DNA of 64,000 nucleotides from Bacteroidales bacterium H5 (GTDB lineage Bacteria > Bacteroidota > Bacteroidia > Bacteroidales > Muribaculaceae). Shown here in pieces: positions 25,333 to 34,860 of this stretch (positions within the stretch are counted from its first letter, which is position 1; each line of letters opens with the position of its first letter). Under the pieces are notes generated by a model. It was not told the origin of the DNA, made no database searches, and saw nothing but the letters and a program-made list of their open reading frames with translations. The stretch is taken from assembly GCA_001701225.1 (NCBI GenBank), contig DAAQ01000017.1, positions 1 through 64,000 of the forward strand, written 5' to 3'. The position numbers and the translations under genes were made by a program.

Positions 25333-27768
25333 ATGAAACAGCATCTAATTGTAAGCATCATTTTGTTCTTATCACTTTTCCCGGCATTTGAATGCAACGC
25401 TTACAACGTATTCGTCACGGAAACAGGAGAAATGATAGAATCCGAGACCTTGCCGACATGCAAGCAGTCTCTTGAGAAGGTAGAGAATCGTTATCGTGTA
25501 ACCTACACGTTCGATACTCTCGTTGTTGTGCACGACGATATTTTCGAAGGTAAAAAGTATTTTGCCCTTCCCGGTTTCGGATTGTCTGAGGACTCAGGCT
25601 ATGCTGCAACTTTGGGAGGGAAAAGGCAGTTCACCCTGGATGATATGGCGATATGTGAGGTGACAGGTATAAGTGTCGATTTTGCTGATTACCAGTCTTG
25701 GGATTATTCCCCCGCCCGTCCTCCGTTGTTGAATAGCTCAGACGAGCGGCTGACAGCCGAAGATATAACCCCCATTAGCGAAACAGACGCTTTTCTACCC
25801 GAAGTCCCGGTGGATATGCTGGATGTTTCATATTACAGAGGGTATCCTATTACCAATATCCTTATCTCGCCTATACAATATAATTCAAAGACCAAGACGG
25901 TACGAATAAACAAGCGCATATCTTTCTTTATAGATGAATTGGAGATAGATGCTCTAAGTAATGACCGATTGAGCGGAGAGATTGCAAACGATGACATGAC
26001 ACTTGAAACGACAGTATGGGATCTCTTAATGATGGAGAAAGATTTTAAAGATACAAAAGAAACATATCCCATTGACAGGCACTATCTGATAGTGACATCT
26101 TCCACTTTCATGAATCAGGTCAATAAATTTGCGGAATGGAAGCGTAAGATGGGTTATACTGTCGAGATAGCTTCAAAAGATCAGTGGAGCAGTTCTGAGA
26201 TTAAAGAGACAATCAAGGCTTGCTTTGAACAGAGAGGAAATCTGTACTATGTGCTTTTGGTCGGTGATGTGACTACCGTTCCTCCATGCAATAGCCGCTG
26301 TGAACATCCGTATTCTCGCTCATTTTTCTTGACCGATGTCCCTTATTCTTGTTTGGATGGAGAGGATGACTTTTATCCTGACATTTACTTAGGCAGGATA
26401 CCCGCTTCAACCGAGGCGGAGGCCACCGCTGCGTTTGATAAGATTATTGCCTATGAGAAAGATCCGTCATTTGGTGAAAAACGGAGTAAGGCTATCTGTT
26501 CTTCTTATTTTCAAGACAAGAAACCCAAAGATGGAATAGAAGACAGAGGATTTGTTTTTATAACCGAAAGGATTTACAACTATCTTCGTACTCCCTATAA
26601 TGACGTAGAACGTATTTATTATGCTTCACCGAGTGTTTCTCCTTTAAAGTGGTCATCTCAATATGGCTCAGGAGCTCCCGTTCCGGATTATTTGCGCCGT
26701 CCTAATTTCAATTGGGACGGTGATAAGAATGATATTATAGATGCTATTAATTCGGGTTGCAATCTCTTCTATCACAGAGACCATGGGGGATATATCGGAT
26801 GGGAAAATCCGGGGATTAATTCCAGTGACTTGACTTCATTGAATAACAATAGATACCCTATTGTGCTGAGTATAGATTGCAATGTCGGGAACTTTAAAAG
26901 TCCTGACTATTTCGGCCGGAAGTTATTGGGGCTGAAGAATGCCGGTGCTGCTACAGTTGTGGCAGCTGTAGAGGTGTCGTATAGCGGGAGAAATGATGCG
27001 TTCGTCTCGGGAATGATTGATGCAATATGGCCAAGTCCGGGACTGTCATATACGTACGGAGACTACCATTACAATAAAAACGAAGAGTTGACCGCACAGT
27101 GCGTTGGAGAGATGATAGTACAGGGCATGAACCGTGTGGATGAAAGTTATTCATACAAAAAGTCTGATGGAAAATATAGGCTTTATGACACTGATAAGGC
27201 TCAAAAAGACCTGTACCATTGCCTTGGAGACCCGAGTCTGTCGCTTTTTTATAATCCCGAGACGCCTACCAGTGATGTTGCATATTCGGCTATCCATGAT
27301 GGCGATCGTCTCATTATATCCGGGCTTAACAGACGGTGTAATATCTCGTTTTATAATGAGACAACCGGTGTTTCAAGAAGATTTAGTGGATTTGGAGCCG
27401 AATTCGCATGCCAGAATACAGACAACGTGAGTGTCATCATATCGAAGCCGGGGTATAAACCGATTATCAGGAGTAAATTTGATTATACTAATCTCTCGAA
27501 TAATATAAAATCCGTAACGTTTGCTTCAGGAGAAATCATCATCAAATTATGCGATGATTTTGATTTCCGCAAGGCGGCAAATTTAACCATCATATATTGT
27601 CGGACGAATTACCCTCTCCCCTCCTCCCAACCTATCATAGAGGGGAATTATGTATATACATTTAAAATACCTGCCGGTGTAGTAGGATCTGCAGGAGGGG
27701 AGATGCATATGGTGACAATTCGAGATGGTGATAAAATATTGGACTATGTAAAATTACCAGTAAAATAA
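25333..27768 (+). CDS. Gingipain-like C25 cysteine protease
   Basis: The 811-residue secreted protein begins with a signal peptide (MKQHLIVSIILFLSLFPAFECNA). The ATG at 25333 is used because an earlier in-frame start falls on the promoter. A propeptide-like beta region covers about residues 25-250; the C25 catalytic domain follows, with the His region YHRDHGG (H481, H484) and the catalytic Cys in SIDCNVGN (C516). Beta-sandwich domains end the protein (KLPVK). C25 proteases cleave after Arg or Lys at the cell surface; in Porphyromonas they also mature fimbrillins. Codon use is more AT-rich than flanking genes. It forms a pair with the LRR protein 6 nt downstream. Confidence 0.88.
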   Translation: MKQHLIVSIILFLSLFPAFECNAYNVFVTETGEMIESETLPTCKQSLEKVENRYRVTYTFDTLVVVHDDIFEGKKYFALPGFGLSEDSGYAATLGGKRQFTLDDMAICEVTGISVDFADYQSWDYSPARPPLLNSSDERLTAEDITPISETDAFLPEVPVDMLDVSYYRGYPITNILISPIQYNSKTKTVRINKRISFFIDELEIDALSNDRLSGEIANDDMTLETTVWDLLMMEKDFKDTKETYPIDRHYLIVTSSTFMNQVNKFAEWKRKMGYTVEIASKDQWSSSEIKETIKACFEQRGNLYYVLLVGDVTTVPPCNSRCEHPYSRSFFLTDVPYSCLDGEDDFYPDIYLGRIPASTEAEATAAFDKIIAYEKDPSFGEKRSKAICSSYFQDKKPKDGIEDRGFVFITERIYNYLRTPYNDVERIYYASPSVSPLKWSSQYGSGAPVPDYLRRPNFNWDGDKNDIIDAINSGCNLFYHRDHGGYIGWENPGINSSDLTSLNNNRYPIVLSIDCNVGNFKSPDYFGRKLLGLKNAGAATVVAAVEVSYSGRNDAFVSGMIDAIWPSPGLSYTYGDYHYNKNEELTAQCVGEMIVQGMNRVDESYSYKKSDGKYRLYDTDKAQKDLYHCLGDPSLSLFYNPETPTSDVAYSAIHDGDRLIISGLNRRCNISFYNETTGVSRRFSGFGAEFACQNTDNVSVIISKPGYKPIIRSKFDYTNLSNNIKSVTFASGEIIIKLCDDFDFRKAANLTIIYCRTNYPLPSSQPIIEGNYVYTFKIPAGVVGSAGGEMHMVTIRDGDKILDYVKLPVK

Positions 27769-27774
27769 ACTACA

Positions 27775-28842
27775 ATGAGACAATTGTTATTTTTATTTTG
27801 TTTCCTGCTGGCGGCTGTGCTGGCGGGAAGGGCTCAGGATATGTATCCTGGATGGCCTGTCCCGGAAGGAGAGTATGAAGTATACATTGAGCCTGATTTC
27901 AATGTAGATGGCATATACTATTGCATCCTACCTGAGCGTGACCATGAGGTCGGAGTGATGAACAACCACCCGTTGGGGATATGTGTTTCGTGTGATTTGT
28001 CAGAATATTTCGAAGGTCTTGGATGGTATGTCTCTGATACATATTCGGGCGACGTGACGGTTCCCTCGACCGTTACGCATGACGGAGAGACCTATCGCGT
28101 GACAATGGTGATGTATGGCGCATTCGCCAAGTCGACTGGGTTGCGGTCTGTGACTCTGCCCGAGTCTGTCACCGAGATGCGTCCGGGTGCTTTCGCGGCA
28201 TGTACGTCGCTGACATCGGTCACATTTCCCTCGTCGATACGTCGGCTGCCCGATGCAACCTTTTTGGGATGCACCGGCATAAGGACTCTCGACCTGAGCA
28301 GGTTTGAGGATGTGTGGGATTATGCCATAACAGGTTGTACGAAATTCGAGACTCTCATTATCTCGGGAGCTGAGCATGAGTTTTGTACGCTTTCGTGTCG
28401 TTGGCGCACGAGATTGGTCATGGGCGTAGAGACGGAGATGATAGGGAGTATTAAGGATGTCTATGTTGTGCGTCCCGAGGCGGCGGATGTTGATTGTGGA
28501 TATTACGAGCCGTTCCTTGAGTCTGAGCTCGCCTCGGCTACCCTGCATGTGCCGGAGGGGTGTGCCGACAGGTTCAGGCAGTCGGAGTCGTGGGGCAAGT
28601 TCGCCAATATTGTCGAGGGTGCATACTCGGGCATATCCGACAAGGCGGTCACCCCCGCCGATGTCGTGAGGTGTGTCGAGGGGGGCCTGTCGTTTGGCGG
28701 CGGTGATGCCCCGGCCCGTGTCTACGATGTGTCGGGACATCAGGTGGGAGTGCTCTCGGCCTCCAGTCCCGAGCTTCGCCTGCCACGTGGCATATATCTG
28801 GTGTCGACATCGGGCGCGACGGTGAAAGTGGTTGTGAGATAG
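27775..28842 (+). CDS. BspA-type leucine-rich-repeat surface protein
   Basis: The 355-residue product has a signal peptide (MRQLLFLFCFLLAAVLAGRAQD). Residues 95-190 hold LRR_5/BspA repeats (GLRSVTLPESVTEMRPGAFA, SLTSVTFPSSIRRLPDATF). The C-terminus (VYDVSGHQVGVLS ... LPRGIYLVSTSGATVKVVVR) is a Bacteroidales sorting tail. BspA-like proteins bind host matrix proteins or other bacteria; the exact ligand is unknown. It starts 6 nt after the C25 protease stop, so the two are probably co-transcribed and co-displayed. Its 3' half is more GC-rich than its 5' end. Confidence 0.8.
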   Translation: MRQLLFLFCFLLAAVLAGRAQDMYPGWPVPEGEYEVYIEPDFNVDGIYYCILPERDHEVGVMNNHPLGICVSCDLSEYFEGLGWYVSDTYSGDVTVPSTVTHDGETYRVTMVMYGAFAKSTGLRSVTLPESVTEMRPGAFAACTSLTSVTFPSSIRRLPDATFLGCTGIRTLDLSRFEDVWDYAITGCTKFETLIISGAEHEFCTLSCRWRTRLVMGVETEMIGSIKDVYVVRPEAADVDCGYYEPFLESELASATLHVPEGCADRFRQSESWGKFANIVEGAYSGISDKAVTPADVVRCVEGGLSFGGGDAPARVYDVSGHQVGVLSASSPELRLPRGIYLVSTSGATVKVVVR

Positions 28843-28903
28843 TCCACTGCATACCGGCGGCTATGAGGCCGGGTAAATTTTTTGTGAAAAAAGTACAAAA
28901 AAA

Positions 28904-28935
28904 TTTGCACGGGTCAAAAATAGTTCCTACCTTTG
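28904..28935 (+). promoter_or_regulatory. Promoter of tRNA-Gln
   Basis: TTTG (28904-28907), 20-nt spacer, TACCTTTG (28928-28935). The whole segment closely resembles the tRNA-Arg promoter. Confidence 0.85.
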
Positions 28936-28975
28936 CATCGTCAAAACGGAAACACCCCCGGTTGACACTTAAGAT

Positions 28976-29046
28976 TGCCTTGTGGTGTAATGGTAGCACG
29001 TCGGATTCTGGTTCCGCCTGTGAGGGTTCGAATCCTTCCAAGGCAA
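28976..29046 (+). tRNA. tRNA-Gln (anticodon CTG)
   Basis: A 71-nt cloverleaf. Acceptor TGCCTTG pairs with CAAGGCA, discriminator A29046; the anticodon CTG is at 29008-29010 in loop TTCTGGT, and the T-arm has GGGTTCGAATCC. CCA is not encoded. Confidence 0.95.
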
Positions 29047-29054
29047 CAAAAACA

Positions 29055-29094
29055 AATCGTCTAATCGGCCATAGATTAGGCGATTTTCTTTTTT
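29055..29094 (+). terminator. Intrinsic terminator of tRNA-Gln
   Basis: A 12-bp stem (29055-29066 with 29074-29085) around a 7-nt loop, then a T-rich run to 29094. Confidence 0.85.
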
Positions 29095-29112
29095 CAGGTA
29101 TCTTTCATCACG

Positions 29113-29724
29113 ATGAATAATCTTTACATCCAACTGTTCCTGTCGTTTTTCAAGATAGGTGCGTTCACCTTTGGCGGGGGATGGGCCATGATCTCGATTA
29201 TCGAGAAGGAGATTGTCGACCGCAAGGGATGGATTGAGCGCGAGGAGTTCCTCGACCTGCTGGCGGTGGCCCAGTCGCTGCCGGGCATCCTGGCCGTCAA
29301 TATCTCGGTTGCGGTCGGCGACAAGCTGCGCGGCATGCGTGGCGCTACGGCGGCTGCGCTCGGCACCATATTGCCCTCGTTCCTCATCATACTGTGCATC
29401 GCCATCTTCCTGACCCCCGACCTCATCAAGAACAACGAGACCCTGTCGGCCATCTTCAAGGGTGTGCGTCCGGCGGTGGTGGCGCTCATCATCGCTCCTG
29501 TCATCTCGTCGGCCCGTGCCGCCGGGATAGGGTGGAAGACGGTGTGGATACCTGTGGTGGTGGCCCTGCTGATATGGTCGAGGCTCCCGGTGGTCTCGAA
29601 TCCCATCCTGTATATAGTGCTGGGAGGCGCGGGCGGATGGTGGTGGTTCACGCGCCATCTCAAGGCCCTGCACCGCGTGGAGGCCGAAATCAAGTCTGAC
29701 GATAAAAAAGAACTCGACAAATGA
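29113..29724 (+). CDS. Chromate transporter, half-size subunit 1 (CHR family)
   Basis: The 203-residue membrane protein opens with FFKIGAFTFGGGWAMISIIEKEIVDRKGWI, the hallmark of a CHR domain, and has about five or six membrane segments, ending in a charged tail. Two such half-size proteins together form the functional exporter in short-chain CHR systems; the natural substrate may be chromate, sulfate or another anion. It overlaps the second half by 4 nt (ATGA). The N-terminal methionine is preferred because it lies 19 nt after the tRNA terminator and starts the conserved domain. Confidence 0.9.
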   Translation: MNNLYIQLFLSFFKIGAFTFGGGWAMISIIEKEIVDRKGWIEREEFLDLLAVAQSLPGILAVNISVAVGDKLRGMRGATAAALGTILPSFLIILCIAIFLTPDLIKNNETLSAIFKGVRPAVVALIIAPVISSARAAGIGWKTVWIPVVVALLIWSRLPVVSNPILYIVLGGAGGWWWFTRHLKALHRVEAEIKSDDKKELDK

Positions 29725-30293
29725 TATATCTCCGTCTCATCTGGGCCTATCTCAAGATAGGGCTCTTCGGTTTCGGCGGGGGCTATGCCATGCTTGCCCT
29801 CATCGAGCGCGAGATTGTCGGCCCGGGGTGGATCACCGAACAGATGTTCACCGACATCGTGGCCATCTCGCAGATGACACCGGGCCCCATCGGCATCAAC
29901 TCTGCCACCTATATAGGATATGTGGCGCCGGGGGTGTCGTCGCCCGCGCTCGCGGGGCCGCTGTTCGGCATCCTGGGCTCGCTGATATGCACCCTTGTTG
30001 TGGTGTTGCCGTCGTTCGTGCTCGTGGCCTATACCAGCCACCTGATACGCCGCCACAGGGACAGCGCCGTGGTCAAGGGTATATTCGCCGGACTGCGCCC
30101 CGTGGTCGTGGGGCTCATAGCCTCGGCCGCGATGCTGCTGATGAATGCCGCCAATTTCGGCGAACAGACGGCACAGGTGGTGTGGAGCATCGCCCTGTGC
30201 GCGGTGGCGTTCGTGCTTGTCTACTGGGTGAAGTGGCACCCCATCCTCATAATCTGTCTTGCCGGCGTGGCCGGATATTTCATTTACATCTGA
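29721..30293 (+). CDS. Chromate transporter, half-size subunit 2 (CHR family)
   Basis: The 190-residue product repeats the CHR pattern (AYLKIGLFGFGGGYAMLALIEREIV, then QMTPGPIGINSATYIGY) and has about six membrane segments. It is the partner of the preceding half-size subunit, which it overlaps by 4 nt, and it is followed 4 nt later by folC. The pairing of dissimilar halves matches the usual split form of the family. Confidence 0.9.
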   Translation: MIYLRLIWAYLKIGLFGFGGGYAMLALIEREIVGPGWITEQMFTDIVAISQMTPGPIGINSATYIGYVAPGVSSPALAGPLFGILGSLICTLVVVLPSFVLVAYTSHLIRRHRDSAVVKGIFAGLRPVVVGLIASAAMLLMNAANFGEQTAQVVWSIALCAVAFVLVYWVKWHPILIICLAGVAGYFIYI

Positions 30294-30297
30294 CGTC

Positions 30298-31593
30298 ATG
30301 ACCTATCAGGAAGCTATTGATTTCCTCTTCGCATCGCTCCCCGTCTACCAGAAAATCGGCCCGGGGGCATACAAGCCCGGCCTGGGCAACTCAGAGACGC
30401 TCGACGCGATGTTCGGACATCCGCACCGCCGCTATCCCTGCATCCACATAGCGGGGACAAACGGCAAGGGCTCGACAGCCCACACGCTCGCCGCCATACT
30501 CCGCTCGGCGGGATACAGGACAGGGCTCTACACATCGCCGCACATATTCGATTTCCGCGAGCGCATACGCATCGACGGCGCAAAGGTGCCCGAGGAGCGC
30601 GTGGTCGAGTTTGTCGGCGAGTGGATGAGGCGGCGCCCCGAGGGTCTGTCGCCAAGTTTCTTCGAGCTGACATCGACTATGGCCTTCAGGTGCTTTGCCG
30701 ACGAGCAGGTGGACGTGGCCGTCATCGAGACCGGGCTGGGAGGACGCCTCGACAGCACCAACATCATCACCCCTGTGCTGAGTGTCATCACCAATATCTC
30801 GCCCGACCACACCGCACTGCTGGGCGATACCCTGGCAAAGATTGCATTCGAGAAGGCCGGAATCATCAAGCCCGGCGTCCCTGTGGTGATAGGCGAGTGG
30901 AACCCTGAGACCCTCCCGGTATTCGAGGCCAAGGCCCGCGAGACCGGTTCGCCCCTCATGCTTGCCGACAGGATAGGGGTGACCTTCACCCCCGGGGCCA
31001 ACATCTATGACTCGGAGCTGTTCGGGCGTGTCACGGGCGAGCTGCTCGGCGACCATCAGGCCCTCAACGCCGCCACCGTCATGAAGAGTGTCGAGGTGCT
31101 GAGGGGGCAGGGATTCGATATCCCCGACAGTGCCGTGCGCGAGGGTTTTGCCCGCGTCACGGAGCTGACCGGGCTGTTTGGCCGCTGGACCACCATAATG
31201 GAGCATCCGCGCACCATCGCCGACACCGGGCACAACTGCGGAGGCTGGGAGAAGATTGTGGCCACGCTCAACCGTACACCCGCACCGCGCAAGGCGCTGG
31301 TAATAGGTTTTGTGGCCGACAAGGACCTGACCCCGGTGCTGCGCCATATCAGTGCCGTCACGGGCGATGTGCGCCTGTGGTTTGCGGCTCCTACAGCCCC
31401 GCGCGGGCTGGCCGCCGACCTCCTCGCCGCCGCCGCACGTGGCGCCGGACTCGACGGCACCGTGCAGCCCGACGTCAACATGGCTGTTGCCGAGGCGAGG
31501 GCCTGGGCGGGCGCGGATGGCCTTGTACTTGTGGCCGGAAGCAATTTCCTCATCTCCGACCTCAGGGTGAGTGATACCAAACTTCCCTCTTAG
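30298..31593 (+). CDS. folC: Bifunctional folylpolyglutamate/dihydrofolate synthase
   Basis: The 431-residue Mur-ligase-type enzyme adds glutamate to folates. The ATP loop AGTNGKGST is near residues 48-56, followed by TSPHIFDFRERIRIDG, the folate-binding ETGLGGRLDSTN, and SPDHTALLG. The start at 30298 (MTYQEAIDFLF) is chosen because upstream in-frame codons lie inside the transporter gene. It is in the cytosol and supplies polyglutamylated folate for one-carbon metabolism. Spacing to the chromate transporter is 4 nt, so it is co-transcribed with it although no functional link is evident. Confidence 0.95.
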   Translation: MTYQEAIDFLFASLPVYQKIGPGAYKPGLGNSETLDAMFGHPHRRYPCIHIAGTNGKGSTAHTLAAILRSAGYRTGLYTSPHIFDFRERIRIDGAKVPEERVVEFVGEWMRRRPEGLSPSFFELTSTMAFRCFADEQVDVAVIETGLGGRLDSTNIITPVLSVITNISPDHTALLGDTLAKIAFEKAGIIKPGVPVVIGEWNPETLPVFEAKARETGSPLMLADRIGVTFTPGANIYDSELFGRVTGELLGDHQALNAATVMKSVEVLRGQGFDIPDSAVREGFARVTELTGLFGRWTTIMEHPRTIADTGHNCGGWEKIVATLNRTPAPRKALVIGFVADKDLTPVLRHISAVTGDVRLWFAAPTAPRGLAADLLAAAARGAGLDGTVQPDVNMAVAEARAWAGADGLVLVAGSNFLISDLRVSDTKLPS

Positions 31594-31648
31594 TGGTCTG
31601 TTTTGGAACAAACGCCCAATTTCTGCCTGTCATAAGGAATATTTTTTG

Positions 31649-31656
31649 TAATTTTG
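31649..31656 (+). promoter_or_regulatory. -7 box of dusB, nearly leaderless
   Basis: TAATTTTG ends 7 nt before the ATG at 31664. Confidence 0.55.
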
Positions 31657-31663
31657 ACCAACT

Positions 31664-32644
31664 ATGAGAATTGGCGATATAGAACTCGGACCGAGGCCGG
31701 TGATGCTGGCCCCGATGGAGGATGTCACAGACCGCTCCTTCCGCCTCATCTGCAAAGAGCAGGGGGCGGCGATGGTCTATACCGAATTTGTCAGTGCCGA
31801 CGCCCTGATACGCGACATCCCCGCCACCGTGCGCAAGCTGTCGATTGACCCCGGCGAGCGTCCCACGGCCATACAGATATATGGTCGCGAGGTCGGGCCA
31901 ATGGTCGAGGCCGCAAAGATTGTCGAGCAGGCGCACCCCGACATACTTGACATCAATTTCGGCTGCCCTGTCAAGAAGGTGGCCGGGAAGGGTGCCGGAG
32001 CGGGTATGTTGCGTGACATCCACAAGATGCTGCAGATAACCCGCGCCGTGGTCGATGCCGTCGGTATCCCCGTCACAGTCAAGACACGCCTTGGGTGGGA
32101 CCATGAGTCTAAGATCATAGTCGGGCTGGCCGAGCAGCTGCAGGACTGCGGCATAGCGGCCCTGACCGTGCATGGCCGCACACGATCGCAGATGTACACC
32201 GGCGAGGCCGATTGGGAGATGATAGCCCGCGTCAAGGAGAATCCCCGCCTGCATATCCCCGTGATAGGCAATGGCGACATCACCACCCCCGGGGAGGCCG
32301 TCGCGGCCTTCGACCGCTATGGCGTGGACGGAGTGATGGTGGGTCGTGCCTCTATCGGCGCCCCGTGGGTGTTCCATGACATGTCGCGCGCCCTGGCCGG
32401 ACTTGACCCTGACCCGCTCCCGTTGGCCGCGCAGTTTGACCTCATCAGGCGTCAGATCACCGAGAGTGTCGAGCGCATAGACGAGTACAGGGGCATCCTG
32501 CACATCAGGCGCCATCTGGCCGCATCGCCGCTCTTCAAGGGGATACCGCATTTCCGCGACACCCGCATCCGCATGCTCAGGGCCGAACGGCTCGACGAGC
32601 TCATGGCCATACTCGACGAGGTGCATGCCATGCTTGCCGGATAG
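31664..32644 (+). CDS. dusB: tRNA-dihydrouridine synthase
   Basis: The 326-residue FMN enzyme reduces uridine to dihydrouridine in the tRNA D-loop. Motifs: MLAPMEDVTDRSFR (FMN-binding start of the TIM barrel), DINFGCPVKKV with the catalytic Cys near residue 103, VHGRTRSQMYTGEADW, and IGNGDI. Length and motifs fit the DusB group. A -7 promoter box lies just 7 nt before the start. Confidence 0.93.
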   Translation: MRIGDIELGPRPVMLAPMEDVTDRSFRLICKEQGAAMVYTEFVSADALIRDIPATVRKLSIDPGERPTAIQIYGREVGPMVEAAKIVEQAHPDILDINFGCPVKKVAGKGAGAGMLRDIHKMLQITRAVVDAVGIPVTVKTRLGWDHESKIIVGLAEQLQDCGIAALTVHGRTRSQMYTGEADWEMIARVKENPRLHIPVIGNGDITTPGEAVAAFDRYGVDGVMVGRASIGAPWVFHDMSRALAGLDPDPLPLAAQFDLIRRQITESVERIDEYRGILHIRRHLAASPLFKGIPHFRDTRIRMLRAERLDELMAILDEVHAMLAG

Positions 32645-32686
32645 CCGGAGATTACAGAATACATAAACCTTTCAATCATCACACTC

Positions 32687-33382
32687 ATGCACAGGCTTCT
32701 ATCATTACTCCTGACCTTATCACTCTCTGTGGCCGCCGTGGCTGCCGACCTCACGAAATATGAAATCAAGGTAGGCGATTTCAGCGAGCTCAAGGTGACC
32801 GACGGTGTCAACGTCGACTACCGCTGCTCGGCCGATTCGGCCGGATATGCCGTGTTCACATGCCGCTCTGAGGTAGTCTCCTCGCTCATCCTCAGCTCGT
32901 CGGGGCGCAAGCTCAACATACAGGTCTCGACCGAGGATGGCAGGCCTGTGGCCCTTCCGCGCATCACCGTCTACTCGCGCTATCTCGTCAAGGCCACCAA
33001 CGCGGGCGACTCGATGCTCAGGGTGCTCGACGTGGCCGGATGTCCCAAGTTCGAGGCCAGCCTCGAGGGTAACGGCTCGCTGGTGGTACGCGACATCAAG
33101 GCCAACGAGCTCAAGGGGGTGCTCAAGCTGGGCCACGGCAATCTCGTCATCACAGGCGAGTGCGACAAGGCCAAGATAATCTCGGTGGGCACAGGTACAA
33201 TCGAGGCTGACGGCCTCAAAGTGGCCGACGAGACCGTCAAGGTCAGCGGCACCGGGTCGGTCGGCGTCTGGGCTACCGAAAAGCTGTCTGTGTTCGGAAT
33301 GGGCTCGACCACAGTATATTACAAGGGTAGTCCCGAAATCAAGAACCGCAGCCTCGGCATCAAGGTAGTGCCTCTGCAATGA
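32687..33382 (+). CDS. DUF2807 (GIN-domain) exported protein
   Basis: The 231-residue product has a signal peptide (MHRLLSLLLTLSLSVAAVA). The rest is a right-handed beta-solenoid-like repeat (FSELKVTDGVNVDYR ... SLVVRDIKANELKGVLKLGHGNLVITGECDKAKI ... VSGTGSVGVWA), the pattern of the DUF2807/GIN auto-transporter adhesin-like domain. It is probably periplasmic or surface-exposed; function is unknown. Its stop overlaps the start of the flippase gene (ATGA). Confidence 0.85.
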   Translation: MHRLLSLLLTLSLSVAAVAADLTKYEIKVGDFSELKVTDGVNVDYRCSADSAGYAVFTCRSEVVSSLILSSSGRKLNIQVSTEDGRPVALPRITVYSRYLVKATNAGDSMLRVLDVAGCPKFEASLEGNGSLVVRDIKANELKGVLKLGHGNLVITGECDKAKIISVGTGTIEADGLKVADETVKVSGTGSVGVWATEKLSVFGMGSTTVYYKGSPEIKNRSLGIKVVPLQ

Positions 33383-34860
33383 CGATGGAGGCCGGTGGAG
33401 GGGATGGAAACCTGAAGGGTGCGGTGGCCCGTACCCTCAAGTGGAACGTCATCGACAAGGTGGCGTCACAGCTTCTCTATGCCGTCACGGGCGTGGTGCT
33501 GGCCAACATCCTCACCGACGAGGAGTTCGGTCTCGTGGGTGCCATACTCGTCTTCCAGGCGTTTGCGCAACTGTTTGTAGACAGCGGTTTCGCCTCGGCG
33601 CTTCTGCAGCGCAAGAACCCCACCCACCTCGACTACTCGACGGTGCTGTGGTTCAATATGGCGATGGCTGCGGGGATATATGTGGTGCTGTTCTTTGCCG
33701 CGCCGCTCATCGCCTCGATATTCCAGAACGACCTGCGCATCATCCCCATGAGCCGTGTCATGTTCACGGCGTTCATCGTCAACGCCGCCGCCATCGTGCA
33801 GACCAACCTGCTCATGAAGCGCATGGACGTGCGCATGGTGGCCGTGAGCAATTCCGCCGGGCTCTTCGCCGGGTCGGTAATCGGTATAACGCTTGCAGTG
33901 TGCGGGTTCGGGGCATGGGCCATAGTGTGGCAGACGGTCACGCTCGCCGTGGTGCGCACGGTCATACTCTGGGCCACGAGCTCGTGGAGGCCGCTGTGGC
34001 GGTTCTCATGGCGTGTGCTCCGCAGCTTCTTCGCGGTCGGAAGCGGTGTCATGACGACCTCGCTGCTCAACACCATCTTCCAGAACATATACTCGCTGCT
34101 CATCGGCAACCGCGCCAGTCTGGCCGCGTTAGGCTATTTCTCGCAGGCCGACAAGTGGAGCAAGATGGGTGTCATGTCGCTCTCGCAGGTCCTCACCTCA
34201 TCATTCCTGCCGCTTCTGGCCGAGGTCCAGGACGACCCCGGGCGCTATCGACGCATCTGCGGCAAGACACACCGATTCACCGCCTACCTCGCATTTCCGG
34301 CCATGGGGCTTCTCACTGTCATGGCCGCCCCGATATTCCATACGCTGTTCGGCGACAAGTGGGACATCTCGATTCCCCTCTTTCAGATACTCTGTCTGCG
34401 CGGCATCTTCACCGTGCTCAGTCTTCTGTATAGCAATTATATCCTCTCGCTGGGACGGTCGCGGCTGCTTGTTGTCAGCGAGGCTGTGCGCGATGTCGCC
34501 GCCATCCTGGCCATAGTGCTGACCTTCGGCGCCCTCTCGCGGGGCACCGAGGGGCTCACCCTCTTCCTTTGGGGACAGTTTGCCGCCTCGGTCATCACGT
34601 GGGGTGTCACCCTGTGGTTTGCCGTGCGTGTCACTGGACGGGGGCTCGGAGCCTTCATCGCCGACCTTGCTCCTTATATTGCCCTGACATTGGTTGCTGT
34701 CGTCCCCTGCGTGTGGGTCGCCGGGATGGAGCTCCATCCCCTCGCCACCTGTGTGGGGATGGCCCTCGCGTTCGGCGCTGTCTATCTCGGCGGCAATATG
34801 CTGCTCGGCTCGACGGTGCAGCGCGATGTCCTGGGCTATCTCCTCCACCGCAAGGTGTGA
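33379..34860 (+). CDS. Polysaccharide flippase (Wzx/MOP family)
   Basis: The 493-residue inner-membrane protein has about 12-14 hydrophobic segments. The start TLKWNVIDKVASQLLYAVTGVVLANILTDEEFGLVG is typical of Wzx-like lipopolysaccharide/oligosaccharide flippases. It should move undecaprenyl-linked glycans across the inner membrane for cell-surface polysaccharide. No glycosyltransferase genes are beside it, which is unusual for Wzx; it is translationally coupled to the DUF2807 gene. Confidence 0.88.
   Translation: MTMEAGGGDGNLKGAVARTLKWNVIDKVASQLLYAVTGVVLANILTDEEFGLVGAILVFQAFAQLFVDSGFASALLQRKNPTHLDYSTVLWFNMAMAAGIYVVLFFAAPLIASIFQNDLRIIPMSRVMFTAFIVNAAAIVQTNLLMKRMDVRMVAVSNSAGLFAGSVIGITLAVCGFGAWAIVWQTVTLAVVRTVILWATSSWRPLWRFSWRVLRSFFAVGSGVMTTSLLNTIFQNIYSLLIGNRASLAALGYFSQADKWSKMGVMSLSQVLTSSFLPLLAEVQDDPGRYRRICGKTHRFTAYLAFPAMGLLTVMAAPIFHTLFGDKWDISIPLFQILCLRGIFTVLSLLYSNYILSLGRSRLLVVSEAVRDVAAILAIVLTFGALSRGTEGLTLFLWGQFAASVITWGVTLWFAVRVTGRGLGAFIADLAPYIALTLVAVVPCVWVAGMELHPLATCVGMALAFGAVYLGGNMLLGSTVQRDVLGYLLHRKV

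Noticed and set aside
29104..29130. Third copy of the small RNA terminator stem at the start of the chromate transporter gene
   Set aside because: The likeness (CATCACGATGAATAATCTT) covers only about 19 nt, lacks micro-ORF and T-run, and is explained by coding sequence.
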